Shown: positions 7,482 through 17,800 of the stretch, one piece after another
Layout: each line of letters opens with the position of its first letter
How positions within the stretch are numbered: position 1 is the stretch's first letter
Source: Cytophagaceae bacterium UBA7467
Lineage (GTDB): Bacteria; Bacteroidota; Bacteroidia; Cytophagales; Spirosomataceae
Reading direction: 5' to 3'
DNA length: 48,072 bases
Assembly (NCBI GenBank): GCA_002479785.1
Contig: DLPD01000035.1
Span: 1-48,072, forward strand
The notes under the pieces: generated by a model
Told to the model about the DNA's origin: nothing
What the model saw: the letters and a program-made list of their open reading frames with translations, nothing else
Database searches by the model: none
Made by a program: the position numbers and the translations under genes

Positions 7482-7868
7482 ATGAGTGAGGAAAATAAAA
7501 AATTGACGGACCAATTAGTGCAAGCCATTTTGCCTAAATTGAAAGGACTTTCTGAAAAAAATGCAAAGAAGGTATTGCACGAAACACACAAGTCAATTAC
7601 TTCCGTTGCTAAAAAGTACAGCAAATTAATTGCTGAGCAAGAAAAAGAAAAAGCAAAAGCAAAAGAGAAAGAAGCCAAAGAGGCAAAAAAGAAAGCTGAG
7701 AAAGAAGCTAAGAAAAAAGCGAAAGAAGGTAAAAAAGTTGCCAAGGCAAAACTTTTAGCGTCGTTAATCGCTAAGGAAAAACCAGTAACACCAGTAGCGG
7801 CTAAAAAGGAGCCTGTTGCAAAAGCCCCAGCGAAACCGAAAGCAAGAGTTACTAAAGCAAAAAAATAA
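7482..7868 (+). CDS. Lysine/alanine-rich histone H1-like DNA-binding protein
   Basis: About 128 residues. The N-terminal 45 residues form a small helical domain (LTDQLVQAILPKLKGLSEKNAKKVLHE, shown here as 4-5 helical turns by composition). A very basic tail follows, made of KA/EK repeats (AKEKEAKEAKKKAEKEAKKK) and a C-terminal K-P-A segment (APAKPKARVTKAKK). This composition is typical of bacterial H1-like proteins that bind DNA non-specifically and compact the nucleoid. The ATG at 7482 gives MSEENKK and fits the -7 box. The gene stands alone, with a strong terminator downstream. The role is inferred from composition; a low-complexity protein with another role is possible. Confidence 0.75.
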   Translation: MSEENKKLTDQLVQAILPKLKGLSEKNAKKVLHETHKSITSVAKKYSKLIAEQEKEKAKAKEKEAKEAKKKAEKEAKKKAKEGKKVAKAKLLASLIAKEKPVTPVAAKKEPVAKAPAKPKARVTKAKK

Positions 7869-7883
7869 AGTTTGAGATATGTA

Positions 7884-7917
7884 TAAAAAAAGGAGGGACA
7901 ATGTCCCTCTTTTTTTT
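7884..7917. terminator. Bidirectional terminator between convergent genes
   Basis: Stem GAGGGAC / GTCCCTC (7893-7899, 7903-7909) with loop AAT is flanked by A-run and T-run, so it can end both the histone-like gene (+) and the phosphatase operon (-). Confidence 0.85.
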
Positions 7918-7937
7918 ATGCAAGAATCATCGACTAT

Positions 7938-8756
7938 TTATTTTTCTAGATACAAATTTTGCAATCTTGCCAGCTCTTTCTTTCCCAGACCTAATTCCTT
8001 CTGAAAATAGGTTTCTAAACTGCCATACTTTGCGATTATCGATTGAAAAGTTGTCTCTAAATAACTTTCTTTGACCCCCATTAGATCTTGCACCATTTCT
8101 TCTGAGAATCCTACTGACTTCAATCTAGGTATCATTCGCTTGTTTTCATCTGAACGATAATAATTAGACGCAACATAATCTGCCATGACCTGTTCTTTGG
8201 GAACGCCTAATGCTATTAAAAAAAAGGCTGCTCCTATTCCCGTTCGGTCTTTACCTGCTGTGCAGTGAAAAAGCAAAGCCGATTCAGCAGGCTGCGTCAA
8301 CAATGTAGCGAAAAAAGGTTTATATCGAAAAGCTAAAGAATCCGTTACTCCATAAAAAGAACGCATCATTGAATCTGTAGCTACCTTTGTTTTCAGTTGT
8401 AAATAAATTCCATTTGGATTTACTTGGTGACTTCCTGCTGGCAAATTTATCACTTTAACGTTCGATGTTAATTTATCTGGAGCTTGCTTAATTTCTATAG
8501 GCCCACGAAAATCAACTACCGTCTTAATTTTGCGCTTTTCAAATTCCTCTAAATCCTGCGGTGTTAACTTTGACAAATCCGCTGATCGATAAACCTTGCC
8601 CCAAATTACTTTTAACCCGTTACTAGTGGTATACCCACCCATGTCGCGAAAATTGGTAGCGCCTTGAAGAAATACCTTTCGTTGTAGGCTATCGGCTACT
8701 TGAGCTTTGACAGTAAAAACCGATAAAAATAAGACTAAACTAAAAATGCGAATCAT
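7938..8756 (-). CDS. Exported protein-tyrosine-phosphatase-like phosphatase
   Basis: 272 residues with a Sec signal (MIRIFSLVLFLSVFTVKA). The P-loop is HCTAGKDRTG, with nucleophile Cys165 and Arg171. It is preceded by NFRDMGGY and VDFRG (Asp82), the pattern of the bacterial Y_phosphatase3 / PTP-like family. The enzyme should remove phosphate via a cysteinyl-phosphate intermediate. Exported members include phosphatases acting on inositol phosphates as well as phosphotyrosine. Here it is the last gene of the susC operon, 9 bp after a TonB receptor, which favours a nutritional role in the periplasm, such as releasing phosphate from an imported ester. The substrate is not visible in the sequence. 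Confidence 0.85.
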   Translation of the reverse strand: MIRIFSLVLFLSVFTVKAQVADSLQRKVFLQGATNFRDMGGYTTSNGLKVIWGKVYRSADLSKLTPQDLEEFEKRKIKTVVDFRGPIEIKQAPDKLTSNVKVINLPAGSHQVNPNGIYLQLKTKVATDSMMRSFYGVTDSLAFRYKPFFATLLTQPAESALLFHCTAGKDRTGIGAAFFLIALGVPKEQVMADYVASNYYRSDENKRMIPRLKSVGFSEEMVQDLMGVKESYLETTFQSIIAKYGSLETYFQKELGLGKKELARLQNLYLEK

Positions 8757-8765
8757 ATTTGTATT

Positions 8766-11624
8766 TTAAAAAAGTTCCCAACGAATACCTGCTTGACCAC
8801 GGCTAGAATACCATTCTACCATGGTAATACGTCTTTCGTCGCCCATATAGGTTTTTAAGGGCTCATTGTTTAGGTTATTCAACTCTACAAAAGCTTTAAT
8901 TTTCTTACCTACTTGAACGCTTGCTGAAGCATCTATTGTCAAGTTCTTTCCCGTGTAAGTGTAGAAATCTTTACCTAAAGCTTGATTAATTGTTTCTAGA
9001 GACGCACCACGGTAGTTCGCCGCTAAACGCAACATAACACCATTTCTCTCGTAAAACACTATCGCATTGTAAAGATGCTTTGATTGATTAGGAAGTTCTG
9101 TTACATCCACACGAGAGGTCCCAACTACAGGAACTTTTGCTTCACTTTGGATATAAGTGTAATTCGCTTCTACTCCTAACCCGCTTAATACACCTGGAAG
9201 GAAATTTAAACGCTTGTTCATCCCTATTTCGAAACCCAATAAATTACCATCTGAGATATTGGTCGCTTGAGTCAACACATAGTTTGAACCTCCGATATTC
9301 TCTATGCTACGATTAGAAAAAACGACATCCTTTAACTGTTTATAAAATATGCCTCCTGAAATGATCCCTAAATTATCGAAATAATTTTCGTACATAATAT
9401 CAAAATTATTTGACTTCGTAGGTTTTAAATCCGTATTTCCCCTTGTAATTGTAGGAATTGCTTGGGTCATATCAATATTTTCACCTGGATTTAAATCAGA
9501 GAAATTAGCACGAGCAAACGTGCTTGTGTAGGCGAAACGCAAATTCGATTTTTCATTCAATGCAATTTTGGCATGCAACATTGGCAATAAATTCGTGTAA
9601 GAATTTTCTTGCTTAATTGGTGTAATCGTATTTGTTGTTGCAGTACCTACTCTTGCAGTTGACAACTTGTTACCCTCAAGTGTTAAAAATGTTGTTTCGC
9701 TTCTTAGACCTCCTATAAAAGTAACATTATCTGCCATTTTGTATTCAGCCATGACATAGCTAGAAGCGACAGACTCATTTGCTGTGTATTTTAAGGTGGC
9801 ATTTGATGCCGGGGAAACATCCCGCATACCATTAGATGTTAAAGCAGATGACCCGAATAAATCAAACAATTGTTGCGGCACTAATGGCTTCATAATAAGA
9901 GCAGAATAATCTAATTCTAAGCCGTTGAAATAACCTGCACCTATTGGAAAATCTTCTCTACTTAAACCAGATAAAGGCAATAAAGCCGGAGAATTAGGCA
10001 CCCCTAATGCAGCATTGGGCACCCAAACTGCTGCTGTACCAAAAGAAGCATTTCTTGTTTTAGCACGGAATTTTAAACCTGCCTTAAGCTTAAGGTTAGA
10101 GACTGTTTCATGCGAAAAATTGACTTGTAAATTCTTATCCGCTTCTTCTGTATCTAAACCATATATAACTAACTGTTGTAATGTTAATTTAGTTGGATCC
10201 ATTTTTTCGCTTGGATCATTTAACATAGGATCAAATAACATAGGATCCTGACCTATACCATCTGGCGAATCAAAATTCCAATATTTTTTACCGTTAGAAG
10301 AAAGGCCCATGAAACCGCCATTAATTCTCTGGCGGAAAGTAGAAATAGGCAAGCCCTTAGTCCCGTTCGTTGGCGGGGTTTCCAAGTAAAATTTAGCTTG
10401 GTAATCAGACGCAAGCCAATCCACTTTTAATTTATCACTAAAGTAGTGTTCACCACCTAGCTCAAAACCATTTAAACCTGTTTGGTAGTGAGAATATCGG
10501 TAATTGTATTGATACCTTTTATTGGTATAATCCACATAAGATTCGTGCACTGGGCGAATGTCATTAAATTTATCAAAAAGACCTCGTGAATAAATCTTAT
10601 GATTATTATTGAATTTGTATTCGATTCCATAGGTGAGTCCATAGGTTTGGCGCTTACCCATATATCGCTTAAACATCACGCTATTAATCGAAGTACGATC
10701 TAAAGCCACAGCTGAACTCGTATTATAGGATACATCATAAGAATCTGTTCCCCAATTGCGATCCCAGAAAGCTCCAGTTACTACAAAACCTAATTTACCT
10801 CCAAATAAACGATCACCATAAGTTAATGAACCATTCGTGGATCCATCCTGCGAGAAAGCATTGTAACCACCTGCTCCACTGACATTTAATGTACGCTGTG
10901 CCGGAGCTGTTTTTGTAATAAAATTAATAGAACCACCTATTGCATCTGCTTCCATATCTGGTGTTAATGCTTTTGCAACCTCAACTCTCTGGATCATCTC
11001 CGATGGAACAGCGTCTAAAATAGATGCACGCGTTCCATATACCGATGCGGATGGAAGGCGACTACCGTTAAATAGGGTTGATGTCCATGAGAAAGGGGTG
11101 CCTCGCACAGTAGCTTGATCGGCTTCCCCATGGTAACGGGCAACGGCGACTCCTTGAATACGTTGTATAGCTTCAGCTGCATTGCGATCAGGTAATTTAC
11201 CGATTGCATCAGCTACCACGACATCCATAATCGCTAAAGAATTTTTTTTGATGCTATAGGCTTTAGATTGAGATCCAGCCACAAATCCTGAAACGATTAC
11301 TTCGCCTAACGTATTATTTGCTGCCTTTAAAAAAAGGTTCCCTAGGCTTACTCCGGCACCATTAACGTTAATTGTTGTGTCTAACTTTTGGTATCCAATA
11401 AATGAGACCTGCAATTTAACGGAAGCCGACTTTCCTACTGATAAACGAAAATCTCCCTGCTCATCAGAAATAGTTGCTTGGTTTGCTCCCATGATGCGGA
11501 TTGTTGCACCTGGTAATGCTCCTTCTTTTGAACTAATTTTTCCTTGAATGACCTGCGCATTCGCGGATGATAATCCTGCGAATAAGATTGTTGTTAAAAG
11601 AAATAATGGATGTATTTTAAACAT
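8766..11624 (-). CDS. TonB-dependent outer-membrane receptor (TIGR01782-like)
   Basis: About 952 residues. A signal peptide ends near SANAQ. Next comes a carboxypeptidase-regulatory-like beta-sandwich (about 25-110), then the plug with KLPDRNAAEAIQRIQGV and VRGT, then a 22-strand barrel ending in an aromatic residue (RWELF). The plug resembles the TonB-Xanth-Caul class, whose members import sugars or other nutrients. I chose the ATG at 11624: the longer start at 11657 overlaps the upstream gene and adds a non-signal leader. The gene sits between a propeller lipoprotein (11-bp gap) and a secreted phosphatase (9 bp), which suggests uptake of a phosphorylated or phosphate-linked substrate. Confidence 0.9.
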   Translation of the reverse strand: MFKIHPLFLLTTILFAGLSSANAQVIQGKISSKEGALPGATIRIMGANQATISDEQGDFRLSVGKSASVKLQVSFIGYQKLDTTINVNGAGVSLGNLFLKAANNTLGEVIVSGFVAGSQSKAYSIKKNSLAIMDVVVADAIGKLPDRNAAEAIQRIQGVAVARYHGEADQATVRGTPFSWTSTLFNGSRLPSASVYGTRASILDAVPSEMIQRVEVAKALTPDMEADAIGGSINFITKTAPAQRTLNVSGAGGYNAFSQDGSTNGSLTYGDRLFGGKLGFVVTGAFWDRNWGTDSYDVSYNTSSAVALDRTSINSVMFKRYMGKRQTYGLTYGIEYKFNNNHKIYSRGLFDKFNDIRPVHESYVDYTNKRYQYNYRYSHYQTGLNGFELGGEHYFSDKLKVDWLASDYQAKFYLETPPTNGTKGLPISTFRQRINGGFMGLSSNGKKYWNFDSPDGIGQDPMLFDPMLNDPSEKMDPTKLTLQQLVIYGLDTEEADKNLQVNFSHETVSNLKLKAGLKFRAKTRNASFGTAAVWVPNAALGVPNSPALLPLSGLSREDFPIGAGYFNGLELDYSALIMKPLVPQQLFDLFGSSALTSNGMRDVSPASNATLKYTANESVASSYVMAEYKMADNVTFIGGLRSETTFLTLEGNKLSTARVGTATTNTITPIKQENSYTNLLPMLHAKIALNEKSNLRFAYTSTFARANFSDLNPGENIDMTQAIPTITRGNTDLKPTKSNNFDIMYENYFDNLGIISGGIFYKQLKDVVFSNRSIENIGGSNYVLTQATNISDGNLLGFEIGMNKRLNFLPGVLSGLGVEANYTYIQSEAKVPVVGTSRVDVTELPNQSKHLYNAIVFYERNGVMLRLAANYRGASLETINQALGKDFYTYTGKNLTIDASASVQVGKKIKAFVELNNLNNEPLKTYMGDERRITMVEWYSSRGQAGIRWELF

Positions 11625-11635
11625 GATCGTATATT

Positions 11636-13138
11636 TTATTGGATAGGGGAATAACATTTCACCTGGCCATCATTTTCAGATGATACAATTAATAATGGCA
11701 AATTATTAGGGCTTTTATCTGCAGGGATAAACAAAATACCCTCTGGTGCGTCTCCCGTTTTTAAGGTTAATTTATACAATGGTCTTTCGGGATTTGTGAT
11801 GTCATAAATCAGTACCGCATCCGTTCGTTCGCAACCAACAAAGGCATACATGCGATCCCCAATTTTACCTATGGCAATGCCTTCCGGCTCTGAACCTTTA
11901 TCATCTGAGCGATTGTCATCATAAAGACCAGCTAGAATAGACCGATGATCAATTTCATTATTTGTGTCAAAAACTTGCGCACCTGTATTTCCATTCCAAA
12001 CACTCATCGAGCGAGCACCTAAGGAATACAATTCATCAAAATCCCCATCTCCATCTGAATCACCTAAAGTAGTCGTGATATTTAAACGACCTAAAACAGC
12101 ATCCACTTTTAATTCAGCGCCAGAAGGGAAACTATTATAATCTAACGTAATGTCTTTTACACGTTTAACTTCAGCGAATTTCGTGTATTCCCGTGCATCC
12201 CCTTCGTTTGCTGTAAATAAATAAGGAATACCATTTTTTTCATAAACGGCTATGGCATCCGGCATGTAAATTCCTTTCACTTTAGGATAGCGGCCAAACT
12301 GCACTTTAGAATCTTTATCACTGAAATCAAATGCGTTATTTAATTCTGTATAATCTTTAAATCCTAAAGGGAATACATCTGTAATAACCTGCAGATTCAA
12401 ATCTACCTTCGCAACAGCATTATTCTCTTGTAAGGTAACCCAAGCCGTTTTTGAATCTGCTGAGATCGTTATATATTCTGGTTCTGTATCTTTTACTAAA
12501 GTCGCTCCTGGACCAAAAACGCGGTATCCTTTCTTTTTCAAAATAGACATATATGGTTCAAATCCAGCAAAATTTAATGTTTTAACGGCATACCCCCCTG
12601 TTACATTAATGATGGAAATACTTCCTTCTGGATCTGTTACATAATCATCAGAAGGTTCTCCTTCATTTGCTGTCATGATGAAATTCCCGTCTGGCGAAAA
12701 AGTTACCATGTCTGGTAGTGCTCCTACCGTAATTTGCTTTATCTCAGTTAAATCTTTCGTATCAAAAACTACACATTTACCTGCTGCCTGTTTGTTTGTA
12801 GCTTCAATAGCGGCGGCTAATTTGCCATTCGAAACAGCAACACTATTCACGAAACCGCCATATGGCGCCATTACAATTTTTCCTATCACAACAGGTTTTG
12901 TGGGAATAGATAAATCCAAGACATCAATACGATTAATGTCGGAGTTGTTTACCACGAAAAGTCTTTTAGTGGTTGGATCATAGGCCGATATTTCAGAAGC
13001 ACCTGCGCCTCCTAAAGTAATCGCACTAATTTCTTTGAATTGATAAATTTGAGGATCACTAACATAAGTCAATGATTCTTCTTTTTGACAGGAAACTAAG
13101 GTTCCAATCAAGGCAAAAGACAAGAGAATTTTTTTCAT
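11636..13138 (-). CDS. Choice-of-anchor I beta-propeller lipoprotein
   Basis: 500 residues with a lipoprotein signal (LIGTLVSC, Cys about residue 17). The body has YncE-like propeller repeats, such as VTFSPDGNFIMTANEGEPSDDYV and PYLFTANEGDAREY. The ANEGEPSDDY and EGDAREY blocks mark the choice-of-anchor I family, related to PhoX-like and esterase-like propellers. A hydrophilic Asp-rich stretch (GDSDGDGDFDELY, about 355-367) looks like a Ca2+-binding loop. It probably sits on the outer membrane next to the TonB receptor encoded immediately downstream, binding or processing its substrate. Enzymatic activity is uncertain. It is separated from susD by a terminator hairpin, so expression depends on read-through. 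Confidence 0.8.
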   Translation of the reverse strand: MKKILLSFALIGTLVSCQKEESLTYVSDPQIYQFKEISAITLGGAGASEISAYDPTTKRLFVVNNSDINRIDVLDLSIPTKPVVIGKIVMAPYGGFVNSVAVSNGKLAAAIEATNKQAAGKCVVFDTKDLTEIKQITVGALPDMVTFSPDGNFIMTANEGEPSDDYVTDPEGSISIINVTGGYAVKTLNFAGFEPYMSILKKKGYRVFGPGATLVKDTEPEYITISADSKTAWVTLQENNAVAKVDLNLQVITDVFPLGFKDYTELNNAFDFSDKDSKVQFGRYPKVKGIYMPDAIAVYEKNGIPYLFTANEGDAREYTKFAEVKRVKDITLDYNSFPSGAELKVDAVLGRLNITTTLGDSDGDGDFDELYSLGARSMSVWNGNTGAQVFDTNNEIDHRSILAGLYDDNRSDDKGSEPEGIAIGKIGDRMYAFVGCERTDAVLIYDITNPERPLYKLTLKTGDAPEGILFIPADKSPNNLPLLIVSSENDGQVKCYSPIQ

Positions 13139-13153
13139 GAGTAAGGTATTGCA

Positions 13154-13186
13154 AAAAAAGGTAGCAGTTTCTCTGCTACCTTTTTT
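13154..13186 (-). terminator. Terminator/attenuator inside the susC operon
   Basis: GGTAGCAG-tttct-CTGCTACC (13160-13167, 13173-13180) is flanked by A6 and T6. It lies between susD and the downstream lipoprotein gene. No promoter is visible after it, so it probably lowers rather than abolishes downstream expression. Confidence 0.8.
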
Positions 13187-13197
13187 ACTTTTAAAAA

Positions 13198-14784
13198 TTA
13201 TTTATTCAACCACATGACGTCGTTGATATCATCCTTACCAGCATATTGGCTAGTAATTGCTGCGGTGTAATTCGTTGCATTCGCCGTTCTCTCTGTAGCT
13301 GGATAAATCCAACGCTGAGCGATACGATTCGAGTTACCATTTCCTACTCCTGATGAGAACGTTGGGAAACCAGTTCTTCTCCAGTTGAAATATGCTTCCA
13401 TTCCAGAATTCATGAAGAAAGCTGCATATTTCTGAGAAACAATTTTCTGAATCGCATTTGTCGCATCATACGCTACAGCTGATTGTGCATAATAGGTATC
13501 GAAGTTAAAATTTACGGTGTATTTCGTTTGGTCGGCTGCATCTTTTGTACCTGTTTTAGAATACGTAAATGTGTTAGCTCCCTCTACGATTCCGTAGAAA
13601 GCATGCGATGCCTTAATACCTTTCTTGTACCAATCTTCAGCAGAACCGGATGCCCATCCACGTGCATATCCTTCAGCGATGTTAAAGCATAATTCAGGAT
13701 ATCCTACGATGAAGGTATTTTCTGCTGCGTAGTTTTGATAATAGCGTGAACGATTTTGGAAAGAATAGATCCCTGGTGCAAAACCTGCCCCATTCGATAA
13801 ACCTGCATTCTTAGCCATGTCCTCAATGTTATCTCCTGAACCTGCCCCGCGGTAAGCGGTAAAATCAGATGGCAATTTACCTGCCTTTAATTCTGAACCT
13901 GCCGGTTCACAAGTCACCATAACACGTGGATCTTGCGTAGAAGTTAAGAAGCCTACGTAAGTAGAAGCCATGTTTTGACGTGTTGCATCGAAACCAAAGT
14001 TATCTGGATTAGAAGGATATTTGTTAAATGAGTTCCAAACAAATTGTAAAGACTCCCCATTCGATCCTAATAGAGGATATTTCGTAGGATTGCTGACCAT
14101 CTCGGCGAATTTCGCTTTAATCGCTAAATCAGTATCAGCCTCTTTCTTAGATAAGGTAATCAATACGCGCAAGCGATAGGCGTTTACTACTTTTTGCCAT
14201 TTCTTCAAATCACCACCGAAATAGAAATCCCCTGTTACCGTTTCTCCTCTCGCAATAACAGTAGCTAGGTCTGTGTTAGCATCCTCTAACCATTTCAAAA
14301 TTTGAACATAGATTACTTTTTGAGAATCGTATTTAGGAGCCGTATTTGCAATCCCCTTCAGAGCTTCTGTCATTGGAAGATCCCCTACACGCTTAGACAT
14401 TTGATCAAAGAAATACGCACGGAAGAATTTACCTAGTGCAGAGTAGCCGTTCACATCTGGCAAACCTAATTTCTTCGCTTCTTCCTCCATCTTAACGACA
14501 TTTTTCAAGGTCGTGTATTGATTTGGCATTTGGCCTAAATTATATTCATTATTCGCATAATAGTTATAATTTGAGCAATAGAACTGGTTCCAACGCATCT
14601 CAGCAGAGAAAGGACGACCATTATCATTCATGACATTGTATTCCACTGCTTGTAAAACTAAAGAAGCAGGAACTTGTACTGCGCGGTTAGAATCTTTTTC
14701 TAACTGATCGAAGGTCTTCTCGCAACTAGTTAAAGCTAGAACCGAGAAGCTCAACAGGCCTAAAATTATATTTTTAACTTTCAT
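13198..14784 (-). CDS. SusD/RagB-family nutrient-binding lipoprotein (SusD-like 2)
   Basis: About 528 residues with a lipoprotein signal (SVLALTSC). An N-terminal alpha-helical TPR-like region (about 90-260) is followed by the SusD_2-type C-terminal part with YPELCFNIAEGYARGW and WRRTGFP, the usual landmarks of this class. It forms the surface lid of the SusC transporter encoded 30 bp upstream. I chose the ATG at 14784, directly before the signal; an ATG at 14796 adds MSQT. The substrate is unknown, but the phosphate-regulon-like promoter and the phosphatase genes around it suggest a phosphorus-containing nutrient rather than a glycan. No glycoside hydrolase is present nearby. Confidence 0.92.
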   Translation of the reverse strand: MKVKNIILGLLSFSVLALTSCEKTFDQLEKDSNRAVQVPASLVLQAVEYNVMNDNGRPFSAEMRWNQFYCSNYNYYANNEYNLGQMPNQYTTLKNVVKMEEEAKKLGLPDVNGYSALGKFFRAYFFDQMSKRVGDLPMTEALKGIANTAPKYDSQKVIYVQILKWLEDANTDLATVIARGETVTGDFYFGGDLKKWQKVVNAYRLRVLITLSKKEADTDLAIKAKFAEMVSNPTKYPLLGSNGESLQFVWNSFNKYPSNPDNFGFDATRQNMASTYVGFLTSTQDPRVMVTCEPAGSELKAGKLPSDFTAYRGAGSGDNIEDMAKNAGLSNGAGFAPGIYSFQNRSRYYQNYAAENTFIVGYPELCFNIAEGYARGWASGSAEDWYKKGIKASHAFYGIVEGANTFTYSKTGTKDAADQTKYTVNFNFDTYYAQSAVAYDATNAIQKIVSQKYAAFFMNSGMEAYFNWRRTGFPTFSSGVGNGNSNRIAQRWIYPATERTANATNYTAAITSQYAGKDDINDVMWLNK

Positions 14785-14814
14785 TGTTTGACTCATTTAT
14801 AAGAGTGAAAAAAA

Positions 14815-17800
14815 TTAGAACGTGAAGTTTAAGTTAACTCCGTAACTTCTTACCGAAGGAGTTTGAGAACCTGAAACACCATCCGTGATATATTGAGATA
14901 AATCAATGTCTTTCTTCTCAGCGAAGTACAATAAATTACGTCCCACAAAAGAGACATTTGCACCTGAAACAGCTTTACCAAACCATTTAGTCGGAAGTTT
15001 CACTCCTAAAACTACTTCTTTTAACATCCCAAAAGAGCGGTCCATTAGGTTACCCTCATTCGTATTAAAGTAACGACCTACGTAATCTTGGACATAGGTT
15101 TTCACCGTATTAGGAGCAAATTGTAATTCAGAGAAGTTCGTTACCTTTCCGTTTGCATCATACTTAATCGCAACTCCATTAGAAACTACTACTCCTTGAC
15201 CTACAAACGCTTTTACACCTAAAGCATCTTGTGGACGTGCTGCTGCGAAGATTCCTTGTGTCGTACCGATGTGACGACCACCGCGGTAGGTTTGTTGCTG
15301 CGTATAGTTGATGATTTTACCCCCTATTCGACCATCAAACAAAATACTTAAGCTGACATTCTTGTACGTGAATTTATTATTCAAACCAAAGACAAAATCA
15401 GGGTTAGCATTACCTAGGTATTGTGATTGCGTTCCTGTTAAACGCTCAGGAATACCCCCTGCCGTATTAATAATCTGGCCATCCGGTGTACGAACAAAAG
15501 CAGAACCATAAATTTTATCCGTACGATCCCCCACTTTTAAGAAGGTATTCAAATTTGTAATACCAGGATAGATTTCTGTCAAACGTTGTTCAAAAGTAGA
15601 GTAGTTCGCTAGCACATCCCAGCTAAAGTCAGCTGTTTGGATAGGAGTTCCTGTTACCGAAATTTCATACCCTTTCTTCTGAGTCTTGATACCATTCACT
15701 AAAGCAGACGTATAACCTGACGTAGACGAGATAGGTAAAGAGAAGATCGAAGGACCGTCATTCGAGATGAAGTATGCTGCATCGATTCCGATTTTGTTTT
15801 TGAAAAAACGTAAATCCATACCGAATTCTATCTGAGAAGTTTCAGATGGATTCAAGTTCGGGTTGCTCAATTCGTTACCATAGGTTGCTCCCGTTTGGTT
15901 ATTGTAAAAGAAACCAGTAGAGTAAACCGTGTTGTTTTGGTAAGACGGACCATCGTAAGGAGAGTTGTAGTTTTCTCCAGAGTACGTTCCTGCACGATTA
16001 TCAATCGTAGAGGATGTTAAACCATCTTTAACGTTAGCATACGATCCACGGAATTTCAAGAATGAAATCGTTTCGGGTAAATTCACATAATCAGACACCA
16101 CTGATACAGCTCCGAAAGAAGGATAGAAGAAAGAGTTCTTTCCAGCTGGTAACGTAGATAATTTATCCAAACGACCTGTGGCAAATACCGTTAAATACTT
16201 CTTGTATGATAAGTCTGCAGAATAGTAAGCAGAAAGAACATTCATGTCAGAACCAAAGTTTGCTACCTGAACCGGAAGAGCTGAGTTCGAGAAGTTATAT
16301 AAACCTGGAACGTTCAAGTAGTTCGTAGAAGCGAAGATCGACTTGTATTGGAATACACGTTGAGATGCCCCTGCGTTAATTTTCGTATTAAAGCCTGGTA
16401 ATAAGTCTTTATCGAATGTTAATAACAATTCTGTGTTGTTTTCAAATAAAGAACGACGATCCTCCCGGTAGTCACCACGACGTTCGTCACGACCGTATGT
16501 ACCTGCTGAATAAGGGAATTTCTCCGTACGCACCATGTCCCAAGTTGTTACTTGAGTACGTGCTAATAAATTCAAGTTCTCGTTAAACGTGTAACGCAAA
16601 GCCGCTTGGCCTACGATATCAGTCTTGTAGTGAGAACGTAACCATTCGTAAGACATGAAATACGGGTTATTGTAACGTTGGTATTCCGCATAAATCTGCT
16701 GAACACCTTCTTTTCCCTTCTGCCAGTAATTACGCATATCATCAATATTCCAATCCGCACCTGCCCAATATACAATATTGTAGATGATGGAGTTAGGTCC
16801 GTAATTCACATCTGGAATGTTAGGAGTGTATTGACGGTTGTATTGTAAATTCGACTCAAACTTTAGTTTATTTGAGAACTTGTAATCAGCCGTAATGTTA
16901 AAGTTCGTCATATTCAATTGGGTATTAGGAACAATACCTTTTTGATAGATATGTGATGTAGAGAAGCGCAAGTTGTATTTCTCCCCTGTAGCAGCTACTG
17001 AAACGTTGTTCGTTGATAGGATACCTGTCTCTAAGAAACGCTTTAAATTATCCTTACCACGCGCAATCCAAGGAGTGCCAGCACGCTTACCTGTAATCGG
17101 ATCAACAGGAGAATCATATTGTGGAATTAGTTGTCCATTAAAACGTGGGCCCCAACCACCATCGTAATCACCATCATTTAATCCTCCTCCCTTACCATCA
17201 CCGAATGCATAGGAGCCGTGATCACCAGGACCGTACTCATCTTGCACTTCAGGAATAGCATAAAAACCAGATTGCAATTGTGTAGACGAATTTACTTCTA
17301 CAGAGAAACCACGCTTGTCAGCCGAACCTCGTTTTGTTGTAATTAAGATCGCGCCATTTTTTCCACGGAAACCATATAGGGCAGAAGCAGAAGCTCCCTT
17401 TAAAACCGAATATGTCTCGATGTCATCTGCCGAAATATTCCATGTGTCAGAGTTAATAGGCACACCATCTACTACATAAAGAACAGTCGAGCTACCACGT
17501 AACGAAATATTCGGTTTACGTAACAATTCAGGTTGAGCTCCAATCGTTAAACCAGCCACACGACCAGATAATGCATTGATCGCATTAGGCTCACGCGCTT
17601 TAATCGTATTAGCTCCATCCACCGTTTGGATAGCAACTCCTATTCTACGTACGTCTTTCTTGATACCTAAGGCAGTCACAACTACTTCTTGTAATTGTTT
17701 TTCATCTTGAACTAGTACGACGTTTAATTCAGATACATTCCCGACTGCCACTTCTTTAGAAGAATAGCCAATCATGGAAAATTGTAAAACTTCGTTTCCA

